DNA of 64,000 bases, from positions 228,150 to 292,149 of the forward strand of contig JAVVEG010000001.1 in assembly GCA_032251455.1 (NCBI GenBank), in the 5' to 3' direction. A program made the position numbers and the translations under genes. The notes beneath the pieces were generated by a model, which saw only the letters and a program-made list of their open reading frames with translations, was not told where the DNA came from and did no database searches. Source of the stretch: JAVVEG01 sp032251455 (GTDB lineage Bacteria; Pseudomonadota; Gammaproteobacteria; Pseudomonadales; Pseudohongiellaceae). Shown in pieces: positions 9,189 to 16,349 of the stretch (positions are counted from its first letter, which is position 1; every line of letters starts with the position of its first letter).

Positions 9189-10548
9189 CGCCCAGCCGGA
9201 CACCGCACGGGGGGAATTCAGTTCCCGTTTTGGCTTCCTGATGGCTGCCTCGGGCTCGGCAGTTGGGCTTGGCAACATCTGGGGTTTTCCTACCAATACC
9301 GCCAGCAACGGCGGCGCAGCTTTCTTGTTCACTTATGTCCTGCTGGCTTTTGCCCTGGCTTATCCGGCCTTGATGGCCGAGTTGATTATCGGGCGTCATG
9401 CCAAGGCCAATGCGGTGACCGCCCTGCGACTGATTTCCCGTGGCCCCATCAGTTACCGCCTGGGTACCGCCGTAGGATTTGCCGGCATAGTGACTGTTGC
9501 CCTGATTCTGAGTTTTTATGCCATAGTCAGCGGATGGATGATGGCCTTTTTGCTGGCCGCCATCAGCAGTCTGCTGGGCTTCGAGACCTTCACTGCCTGG
9601 TTGCGAACAGACAGCCTGCCCAGAAATACCCTGTTTACGGCAGCTTTCATGATGCTGACCATTTTTGTGATCAGTGCCGGCGTGCGCAATGGCATTGAGA
9701 AATGGGCCTCCCGATTGATGCCTTCCCTGGTTGTGCTTCTGGTTTTGCTGATTGCCTATGTATTGACGCTGGATGGGGCCATGGCTGGTTTGCGTGCGTA
9801 TCTGGTTCCGGATTTCTCCAGAGTGCTTGATCCCGGCCTGTTGATTTCGGCCATGGGACAGGCATTCTTTTCCTTGTCACTGGGCGTCGGAACCATGCTC
9901 ATTTACGGTTCCTATATCAGCAAAAAGGAAAATCTGCCGGCATTGGGTGGCATGGTGGCCTTGCTGGATATCGGTATCGCGTTCACTGCGGGTTTATTGA
10001 TTCTGCCAGCCATGTATGTCGCCCTGGCCAATGGGGTTGCCATCTATGATGACGCGGGTGGCTTGATAGCCGGGCCGGGCCTGATCATAGCGGTGCTGCC
10101 CGAGCTGTTTGACCGCATGGGCAGCATAGGGATTCTGGTCACCTTTGCCTTTTTTGCCTTGATGACCATAGCTTCTTTGACATCATCAATTTCAATGCTG
10201 GAGGTGCCGGTAGCCTATAGCGTGGAAAATCGGGGAATGGCGCGACGCAAGGCCACCTACCTGATTGGCGGTATCATCATGGTGATTGCGCTGATCATCG
10301 CAGCCAATTTCGATCGGCTGTTTGATCTGGTGGTAACCCTGACCACTGAATTCAGCCAGCCTCTGCTGGGTCTTTTCTTTGCCGTATTCATTGCCTGGAT
10401 TTGGCATCGCAATGCGGTTCTGGCGGAAATCCGGCAAGGTTTCCCCGAGGCAGGCAATTCCATTTTCTGGCGCATCTGGCCGTTCTATATCAAATTCATC
10501 TGTCCGTTGGCGATCATTGCCATTTATCTGCAAATGCTGTTCTTCTAG
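9178..10548 (+). CDS. Sodium-dependent neurotransmitter-symporter family (SNF/NSS) transporter
   Basis: Inner-membrane sodium-coupled amine or amino acid symporter of 456 residues, in the LeuT/NSS superfamily. The N-terminal signature FGFLMAASGSAVGLGNIWGFP marks helix 1 with its unwound sodium/substrate site. About eleven hydrophobic segments follow, including QAFFSLSLGVGTMLIYGSYI (helix 6 region). Prokaryotic members with eleven or twelve helices transport Trp, Tyr, Leu or similar; the substrate here cannot be read. The ATG at 9178 overlaps the end of the upstream isomerase gene. It is convergent with the PLP-enzyme gene, with only eight bases between stops. Confidence 0.9.
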   Translation: MRSNAQPDTARGEFSSRFGFLMAASGSAVGLGNIWGFPTNTASNGGAAFLFTYVLLAFALAYPALMAELIIGRHAKANAVTALRLISRGPISYRLGTAVGFAGIVTVALILSFYAIVSGWMMAFLLAAISSLLGFETFTAWLRTDSLPRNTLFTAAFMMLTIFVISAGVRNGIEKWASRLMPSLVVLLVLLIAYVLTLDGAMAGLRAYLVPDFSRVLDPGLLISAMGQAFFSLSLGVGTMLIYGSYISKKENLPALGGMVALLDIGIAFTAGLLILPAMYVALANGVAIYDDAGGLIAGPGLIIAVLPELFDRMGSIGILVTFAFFALMTIASLTSSISMLEVPVAYSVENRGMARRKATYLIGGIIMVIALIIAANFDRLFDLVVTLTTEFSQPLLGLFFAVFIAWIWHRNAVLAEIRQGFPEAGNSIFWRIWPFYIKFICPLAIIAIYLQMLFF

Positions 10549-10556
10549 CCTGGATG

Positions 10557-11729
10557 CTATTTGAGCAGTTTGTCCAATTGCTGGTAGAAAGTGTCCAGCT
10601 CCTGCTCGGTATTGTAGTAATGCACAGAGGCTCTGCAGATATCACCCAGGGCCCGTTTCTCAAAATCAAAGACTGCATTGCTTTTACGCACGACGGACAG
10701 ATTGGTGCCCTGCTGTCTTAGTGCATCTCTGATATCGAGGGCAGGAAGCTGTGTACTGCTGAAAGTGCAAATGCCGCTTAGTTTGTCTCCCTGATCATGC
10801 ACGGTAACTCCCTTGATGGTATTGAGTCTGGCCCTGAGCATGGCGGCAAGCTTCTGAACCCGTGCTTCGATGGCAGGCAGACCAAGGGAGAGGGCGTAAT
10901 CAACGGCGCTTGCCAGGCCGATCTTGCCAGCCAGAAACGACTCCCATTGCTCAAAGCGCCGGGCATCGTCACGCAAATGATAGATATCCGGTTTTACCCA
11001 GATGGCAGAGTGCAGATCAATCGTTGTCGGTTGCAGGTAATCGAGAATGGCGTGGCGAACATACATGAAGCCGGTGCCACGTGGACCACGCAGATATTTT
11101 CTGCCGGTACCGATAAGCATATCGCAACCGAGACGATTGACGTCCAGGTCCATCTGTCCAGCCGACTGGCAGGCATCAAGCAGATAAAGTATCCGGTGTT
11201 TTCTGGCGATCCTGCCGACTTCCTCCGCCGGGTTGATACGGCCTGTTTGACTGGGAATATGGGTTATGGCAATCAGGCGAACATCCGCATCAATCCGTTT
11301 TTTCAGCTCTTCGATATCCAGTTGTCCGGACGCGTCGTCAGGAATGATATCAAGGGTGATCTGCCGTTTTTTGGCAATATGCAGCAAGGTCAAAAAGTTG
11401 CTGGCATATTCGGTCTGGCTGGTAATGATGCGATCACCCGGTTCCAGAGGGATGGCCTGGAACAACAGGGTCCAGGCTCTGCTGGCACTCTCGGCATAGG
11501 CAATTTCCCGGGGGTTGCAATTCAGCATCCGGGCAAAGGCGTGATAGAAGTTTTCAGATTTCTCCAGAGCCTTTTCCTGGGCTTCATAAGCACCCAGTTC
11601 CTGCTCCAGTTGCAGGTGATCCAGAATTGCCTGCATGACCGGCTGAGGTGTCAGCGCTGCGCCTGCATTATTCAGGTGCAGAAGATGTTGGGTGGCAGGT
11701 GTCTGTTCGCGGAGCTTGGTAAGGTTCAT
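10557..11729 (-). CDS. Class V aminotransferase family PLP enzyme
   Basis: Cytosolic PLP-dependent enzyme of 390 residues. It has the class V pattern: an N-terminal HLNNAGAAL, a THIPSQTGRINP stretch near 157-167, the cofactor aspartate at Asp185 in LLDACQSAGQ, and a likely Schiff-base Lys211 in GTGRKYLRGPRGTGF. The C-terminal part lacks the cysteine loop of SufS/IscS desulfurases, so sulfur transfer is doubtful; related proteins include isopenicillin-N-epimerase-like and kynureninase-like enzymes. The substrate is unknown. It stands alone between a convergent symporter gene and a divergent flavoprotein gene. Confidence 0.85.
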   Translation of the reverse strand: MNLTKLREQTPATQHLLHLNNAGAALTPQPVMQAILDHLQLEQELGAYEAQEKALEKSENFYHAFARMLNCNPREIAYAESASRAWTLLFQAIPLEPGDRIITSQTEYASNFLTLLHIAKKRQITLDIIPDDASGQLDIEELKKRIDADVRLIAITHIPSQTGRINPAEEVGRIARKHRILYLLDACQSAGQMDLDVNRLGCDMLIGTGRKYLRGPRGTGFMYVRHAILDYLQPTTIDLHSAIWVKPDIYHLRDDARRFEQWESFLAGKIGLASAVDYALSLGLPAIEARVQKLAAMLRARLNTIKGVTVHDQGDKLSGICTFSSTQLPALDIRDALRQQGTNLSVVRKSNAVFDFEKRALGDICRASVHYYNTEQELDTFYQQLDKLLK

Positions 11730-11857
11730 GGCAGGTATCCGGCTTCTTCATTTTCAATATGCCAAGCGTAGCATGGCTTACCGGTAATACAAGCAAGGTG
11801 ATGCGCGTGCTTCTCTGTTAGAATCCAGCTCCGAATCAAGGGTACAGGCACATCACC

Positions 11858-13123
11858 ATGCAGGGTCAGACAGAACCAAAAATAATAGTGATTGGTGCCG
11901 GGCCTGCGGGTTTGATGGCCGCAGAGACGCTTGCCAGGGCGGGTTATCAGGTTGACATCTATGATGCCATGCCGACACCCGGGCGAAAATTCTTGCGGGC
12001 AGGGGTTGGTGGCCTCAACTTGACTCATGCCGAAGAATTTTCTTTATTTTGCCGTCGTTATGCTCCCGAACAATTGCCTGCTCCCTGGTTGCGTGAACTG
12101 ACCCCTCTGGATGTGCGGCAGTGGGCAGCCGAACTGGGTATTGACACCTTTGTGGGCAGTTCCGGCAGGGTATTTCCAGTGCAGAAGAAGGCGGCTCCCT
12201 TATTGCGGCAGTGGTTGAAGAAGCTGGAATCGCTCGGGGTCAGGATTCATGTTCGTCATCGCTGGACGGGTATGAGCCGGGAGACACACAATCCGGCTTC
12301 GACAAGCCATCATTTTCTCACCGCCAACGGTCCGGTCAGCGATCAGGCAGATTGCACCATTCTGGCTTTGGGTGGAGGCAGTTGGGCCAAACTGGGTTCT
12401 GATGGAAGCTGGTTGCCCCTGCTGAGGCAGGAGGGTGTCGATTGCAATCCATTCAGGCCAGCTAATTGTGGGTTTGAGACCGAGTGGAGTGAGTATTTCA
12501 TGCAACGCTTTGCCGGGACTCCCGTGAAGGCTATAAGGCTGACCTTACAGGCTGATGAATTTCCCTTTTTCGGCAAGGGAGAATTGATGATCAGCCAATA
12601 CGGTATCGAGGGAGGGCTGGTCTACCAGGCCTCCAGCATGATCCGTAATCAACTGGAGCGACAGGGCAGTGCCGAATTGTTCCTGGATATGCTGCCGGAA
12701 AAAAGCCTGGAACAGGTGAAAGTCGCATTGCTCATGAGCAGGGGCAAACAATCGCTGAGTAATTATCTGCGCAAGCGCCTGCGGATAAGTGGCGTCAAAT
12801 TGGCATTGTTGCACGAGCTGGCAGGTACCGATAACAAGGTTTCGACACTGAACGCTGAACAGTTAGCGACCTTGATCAAAGCCCTGCCATTGCGATTGAC
12901 AAGCTGCCGGCCTGTCGATGAGGCCATCAGTACTGTTGGTGGCGTAGCCGAATCCGCATTGGATTCCAGCTTGATGCTGAAATGCCTGCCGGGTATCTTC
13001 TGCGCGGGTGAAATGCTGGACTGGGATGCACCTACTGGCGGTTATCTGCTGACGGCCTGCTTTGCAAGTGGGCAGTTTGCCGGCAAATCCGCCATAGCCT
13101 ATCTGCAGGGCCGAACCGGATAA
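11858..13123 (+). CDS. HI0933/BaiN-like NAD(P)/FAD-dependent oxidoreductase
   Basis: A 421-residue flavoprotein of the HI0933 family. The N terminus has the Rossmann FAD-binding motif VIGAGPAGLMAAETLARAG, followed by the family motif PGRKFLRAGVGGLNLTH. The C terminus carries GGVAESALDSSLMLKCLPGIFCAGEMLDWDAPTGGYLLTACFASG in several blocks typical of the family. The physiological substrate is not established for most members. Transcribed alone and convergent with the cyclase-like gene. Confidence 0.88.
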   Translation: MQGQTEPKIIVIGAGPAGLMAAETLARAGYQVDIYDAMPTPGRKFLRAGVGGLNLTHAEEFSLFCRRYAPEQLPAPWLRELTPLDVRQWAAELGIDTFVGSSGRVFPVQKKAAPLLRQWLKKLESLGVRIHVRHRWTGMSRETHNPASTSHHFLTANGPVSDQADCTILALGGGSWAKLGSDGSWLPLLRQEGVDCNPFRPANCGFETEWSEYFMQRFAGTPVKAIRLTLQADEFPFFGKGELMISQYGIEGGLVYQASSMIRNQLERQGSAELFLDMLPEKSLEQVKVALLMSRGKQSLSNYLRKRLRISGVKLALLHELAGTDNKVSTLNAEQLATLIKALPLRLTSCRPVDEAISTVGGVAESALDSSLMLKCLPGIFCAGEMLDWDAPTGGYLLTACFASGQFAGKSAIAYLQGRTG

Positions 13124-13144
13124 ACCGTAGCATGTCGCATTCGT

Positions 13145-14527
13145 TTATTCCCGAACATGGAAATAGGCAAACTGAGCATTTACATCCTGGCGAATATGAA
13201 AATTATAGTCCTGCAGATTCAGGCGCTGGAACATATTCTTATAGTTCTGGCTCAGAGAATTATATATAACCTCTTGAATTATAAGTATATTGTAATGAAG
13301 CAAACCGAGTGAACTGGCCTTTTCCCGAATGACTTCATCAATGAAACTGTGTTTTCTGATTTCTTCATAACGATAGGCCTGGACCAGCGCCTCGCCATAG
13401 AGGTCATAGGATTTGATGCCACTGCTTTGGAATGTTCCCTGGACTGAGTTGAAAGCCAGGCCCATGGAAGCCTTGATTGGCCGGGCATAATTGAATTTCT
13501 TGACCTCATTGTTGAATGCCCTGAACATGATCAGGGCTGTTTCAATGGCATGATCAGCCAGGCTTTCCTTTTTATCGGTCAAGAAAGGATAGCCAATGGA
13601 ACTGATGAACCCGTCACCGGTTTCTTTCAGGCGGAAAGCTCTGGATTGAAGCGGGTTATGTTGGTACCCCATCATGCATATCTGGGAGAAAGCCCTGAAC
13701 ACGTCCAGCAGAAAGGTTTTGGTGCGCTCATGCCGAATCTCACTTGAGCGCTGTATGTCGAACACATTGATGATGGCCTCTCCCTTCTCCACCGGCATGG
13801 TATCTTCAAGCTGATCCCCAGCCTTGATCATAGCCAGTTGATGAGGGTAAACCAGCTTGGACAACTGATTATAAAGGTGCTGACGAGTATCGGCGTCGAT
13901 GGATTTGTAGTAGAACCGCATTTGTATACGCAGGAAGAATATCCAGCTGAAAATAGTGCCTGCCAGGAAACCTTCGATAATCTGTAAGGTGTTGATTTCA
14001 AAAAACTGGGGATTGATATTATAAATAAATAAGGCACAGGCTATGGTAAATAGTGTGTTTCTTACAAAAGTTGTTTTGAAAGAGGTATGGTACGAGAAAG
14101 CCGTTGTCATCAGTATCGTAAAATTGATTTGACCGGCAAGTTCAAGATAAAGCGCTGATTGCTCAAGAATCTCAAGATCCTGTTGGAAGACATAATTCAG
14201 GTTAAGACAAAATCCTGTAATAATGCTGAGACAAACCAGGTCAAGAATAGTCCTGGAAAATTTTTCCACTTTGGAAAAAAGCAAGGTAGCAACCGGGTAG
14301 AGCAATATCAGCAGAATTGGAAGGGAGTAAGTGAAAAGTGTGCTGCCAGCACTGTTGTTCTCAATAAAACTGAGCCTGAGATACGTCATCAGGGAGACTA
14401 TTACAAGAAGAATAGCGGTTGATTTGCCAGGCCATCTGGAAAGAGCCAGGGAAGCTTCGTCGCGTAATTCATTCCTGAATTCATTGACATGCTCTTTGCA
14501 GTACTCAGAATACTTGTCAGGAGTCAT
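13145..14527 (-). CDS. Membrane-anchored class III adenylate/guanylate-cyclase-like protein
   Basis: A 460-residue protein. About six hydrophobic helices (about 37-55, 63-85, 92-112, 132-147, 156-171, 183-201) are followed by a cytosolic domain resembling class III nucleotide cyclases. Metal-binding aspartates appear at Asp257 (INVFDIQ) and Asp305 (ETGDGF). The adenine-selecting pair of the class appears as Lys301 (KETGD) and Asp375 (YDLYGEA). In the GEALVQAYRYE segment the transition-state Arg386 is kept, but the usual Asn is Val382. A cAMP-forming role is therefore plausible but not certain. The gene is more A+T rich than its flanks and diverges from a methyltransferase gene across a region with repeated elements. 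Confidence 0.72.
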   Translation of the reverse strand: MTPDKYSEYCKEHVNEFRNELRDEASLALSRWPGKSTAILLVIVSLMTYLRLSFIENNSAGSTLFTYSLPILLILLYPVATLLFSKVEKFSRTILDLVCLSIITGFCLNLNYVFQQDLEILEQSALYLELAGQINFTILMTTAFSYHTSFKTTFVRNTLFTIACALFIYNINPQFFEINTLQIIEGFLAGTIFSWIFFLRIQMRFYYKSIDADTRQHLYNQLSKLVYPHQLAMIKAGDQLEDTMPVEKGEAIINVFDIQRSSEIRHERTKTFLLDVFRAFSQICMMGYQHNPLQSRAFRLKETGDGFISSIGYPFLTDKKESLADHAIETALIMFRAFNNEVKKFNYARPIKASMGLAFNSVQGTFQSSGIKSYDLYGEALVQAYRYEEIRKHSFIDEVIREKASSLGLLHYNILIIQEVIYNSLSQNYKNMFQRLNLQDYNFHIRQDVNAQFAYFHVRE

Positions 14528-14610
14528 GTTGCTTGTATGATCATAAGTTTTGTACTGGTAGCTGGAATATTGGCCTGAGGACTGCTATATCGCAAGATGG
14601 AGAGATTATA

Positions 14611-14623
14611 CAGTAAACTGCTG
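14611..14623 (+). promoter_or_regulatory. Repeated element, copy 1 (CAGTAAACTGCTG)
   Basis: First of two near-identical 13-base elements (12 of 13 identical) in the divergent region between the cyclase-like gene and the methyltransferase gene. It lies about 85 bases upstream of the cyclase start codon. Its partner starts 122 bases further on. It is a candidate operator for a shared regulator; no regulator gene is adjacent. Confidence 0.45.
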
Positions 14624-14729
14624 GGTGATCAATTATCTTAATTATCAATATGTTGTTGAATAAAAATCACGCAATAGCCGTATACTGATCTTTTCCTGTG
14701 GTGGATTAAAGTGGTAATTAGGCAATTTT

Positions 14730-14748
14730 AATCAGTAAACTACTGATT
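14730..14748. promoter_or_regulatory. Palindromic element, copy 2 (AATCAGTAAACTACTGATT)
   Basis: Near-perfect inverted repeat: arms AATCAGTA and TACTGATT around a three-base centre. It contains CAGTAAACTACTG, the second copy of the element at 14611. It lies 35 bases before the methyltransferase ATG, close to where a promoter or an operator that overlaps it would be. The size and symmetry resemble dimeric helix-turn-helix operators such as LuxR-type boxes, but no specific family can be named from sequence alone. Confidence 0.5.
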
Positions 14749-14783
14749 TTTGATAGGGACTCTAATAGAGGGAGCTTTTATAT

Positions 14784-15344
14784 ATGTACATTCCGGCAAT
14801 TCTGTATCTGGCCATCGTGGCAAGCCTTATCTGGGGTAGATTCTGGTTTTTCAAGGTAAGCACCGGGGCCCCCAGATTAATAGTTCTAGGGTATGACATA
14901 GCAGTTTCCTGCCAGATTTTACTCACTCTTTATCTTTTTTTTGTGACTCCAGAATCAGCTTGGGTACGGATTGCATTAGTAACAGTGCTTTACTTATTGA
15001 GCCTGGTTATTTTCTGGTGGGCAATAATGACAGCAAAATCTCTCGATTTTGCTTTCAGTGAACGTGTCGGGAGTATTGTAACAACGGGTCCATTCAGAAT
15101 TGTGCGTCACCCGTTCTATATTTCTTATATTCTTGTTTGGCTTGGTAGCAGTTTATTGTTCAATTCACCAATTTTGTGGATTACACTCTTTTACCTGATG
15201 ACCTTTTACACACTTTCCGCCAAGAAAGAAGAAAAAGTTATCTTGAAAAGCGTGTACTCCAAGGAGTATGAACAATACATTCAAGCTGTAGGAATGTTCC
15301 TACCAAGGATTAAAAAGTGGATGCCATCAAATTCAGAACACTGA
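14784..15344 (+). CDS. Isoprenylcysteine carboxylmethyltransferase-like membrane protein
   Basis: A 186-residue polytopic membrane protein with about five hydrophobic segments. The C-terminal half carries the ICMT/PEMT-type SAM-binding signature: GPFRIVRHPFYISY at 102-115, a second helix, KKEEK around 147-151 and YEQYIQAVGMFLPRIKKW at 162-179. Members methylate carboxyl groups or amines of membrane-bound or lipophilic substrates; the bacterial substrate is usually unknown. A GAGGGAG stretch precedes the ATG. The next gene starts 28 bases before this one ends, so the two are translationally coupled. A+T richer than the neighbourhood. Confidence 0.8.
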   Translation: MYIPAILYLAIVASLIWGRFWFFKVSTGAPRLIVLGYDIAVSCQILLTLYLFFVTPESAWVRIALVTVLYLLSLVIFWWAIMTAKSLDFAFSERVGSIVTTGPFRIVRHPFYISYILVWLGSSLLFNSPILWITLFYLMTFYTLSAKKEEKVILKSVYSKEYEQYIQAVGMFLPRIKKWMPSNSEH

Positions 15345-15937
15345 TCGAAGCTGAAGAAATTGAAAAGTACCTGAGCAAGTTTGAAGGGTATGTTCAGGTA
15401 AAACTACCTTACGATTATGCAAGCCGCAGTAAAATTGTTGCTGGATTTAAAGGTGAGGAAATGGTGGCGGGTTATATGCTTGTTACCAAGCCTGCTTTCA
15501 GAAGCCTGATGTTTGTGCCTGATGAGGTAAAATCTTCTCACGATTTTTTTAAGAATGATCAATATGAAATGATGGAAATAAATGGCCTATGGATTGGGCC
15601 TGGATTAAAAACGGCAGCAGATCAATTCCAGGTCTGGTTAAATCTGGTATGGGATACCTTCATGCTGAAAAAACAGTATGTGCTGATCATGTCAGATGCC
15701 CGCAATCAAAATGCCACGCACATGTATAGTTTGACTGGATCAAAAGTGCTTTATGAAGGCCCTCCAATGTTAATGGCTGGTGCCAGGAGCCACGCGGGAA
15801 TTCGATTTAGCTATACAACCAGATGGCAACTGTTGCTTAATATTCCTCGTTACTGGATGGAGTACAAAAGCAGAGAGCGCCGTTTTTTCAAACGTATCAA
15901 GCAGCGCCAATATGCAAGAGTCGCAAAAGCCAGTTAA
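15317..15937 (+). CDS. Uncharacterised GNAT-like protein coupled to the methyltransferase
   Basis: A 206-residue protein I do not recognise with confidence. The pattern of strands, KIVAGFKGEEMVAGYMLV (about 39-56), then YEMMEINGLWIGPGL (about 84-98), then a helix-rich segment and TGSKVLYEGPPMLM, suggests a GNAT-type acyltransferase fold. That places it distantly near N-acyltransferases or acyl-homoserine-lactone-synthase-like proteins. This is a fold inference only; the diagnostic LuxI residues are not convincingly present. The C terminus is strongly basic (KSRERRFFKRIKQRQYAR), which suggests nucleic acid or membrane contact. The GTG start is supported by AAGGA eight bases upstream; it overlaps the preceding gene by 28 bases. 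Confidence 0.65.
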   Translation: MDAIKFRTLIEAEEIEKYLSKFEGYVQVKLPYDYASRSKIVAGFKGEEMVAGYMLVTKPAFRSLMFVPDEVKSSHDFFKNDQYEMMEINGLWIGPGLKTAADQFQVWLNLVWDTFMLKKQYVLIMSDARNQNATHMYSLTGSKVLYEGPPMLMAGARSHAGIRFSYTTRWQLLLNIPRYWMEYKSRERRFFKRIKQRQYARVAKAS

Positions 15938-15965
15938 GGCATGAGAAAGTTTGTGGATACCGGCA

Positions 15966-15993
15966 GGCCGGGTGTTTTTGCAGACACCTGGCC
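15966..15993 (+). terminator. Hairpin after the methyltransferase/GNAT-like pair
   Basis: A ten-base-pair stem (GGCCGGGTGT with ACACCTGGCC, one G-U pair) around an eight-base loop, 28 bases after the stop at 15937. No clear T-run follows, so termination strength is uncertain. Confidence 0.4.
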
Positions 15994-16061
15994 GTTCCCG
16001 CTCTTGTCTAACACTACTGCTATCGGTAGTATCTACGCAGTATTTTTACAGGAGTGTGGAT

Positions 16062-16322
16062 GTGAGCCAGAATAAACTCAAGCTACTGCTGAGCCAGCTT
16101 CATGAAGAGCTGGGTAAATCGCGTACCATTGATGCGGAAACGCTGGCGATGGTGCGTAAGCTTGACAGGGATATCGATGAGCTGCTTGATGTTTCTACTG
16201 ATCAGTACAGCCCGGTAATGGAGGATGCGATAGCCTTGGAGGCCCGCTTCGCCACCCATCACCCAGTTGCTGAACGGCTGTTGCGTGAGCTTATCGATAC
16301 GCTGGGCAGAATCGGCATCTGA
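16062..16322 (+). CDS. DUF4404 family small protein
   Basis: An 86-residue, helical, acidic protein beginning VSQNKLKLLLSQLHEELGKS and ending VAERLLRELIDTLGRIGI, matching the size and pattern of DUF4404 proteins common in gammaproteobacteria. Function unknown. The GTG at 16062 is chosen because GGAG lies seven bases upstream; the frame is open further upstream but without a good ribosome binding site. It is convergent with fadE. Confidence 0.78.
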   Translation: MSQNKLKLLLSQLHEELGKSRTIDAETLAMVRKLDRDIDELLDVSTDQYSPVMEDAIALEARFATHHPVAERLLRELIDTLGRIGI

Positions 16323-16349
16323 TGAGACTCGGCATCCAGGCAGGCAAGC

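Noticed and set aside
8292..9332. A 346-codon open frame on the minus strand opposite the prolyl isomerase gene
   Set aside because: Shadow of the isomerase coding frame; the sense protein has a signal peptide and cyclophilin motifs, the antisense one has none.
10797..11771. A 324-codon plus-strand frame opposite the class V aminotransferase gene
   Set aside because: Antisense to a gene with clear PLP motifs; composition looks like a mirror frame.
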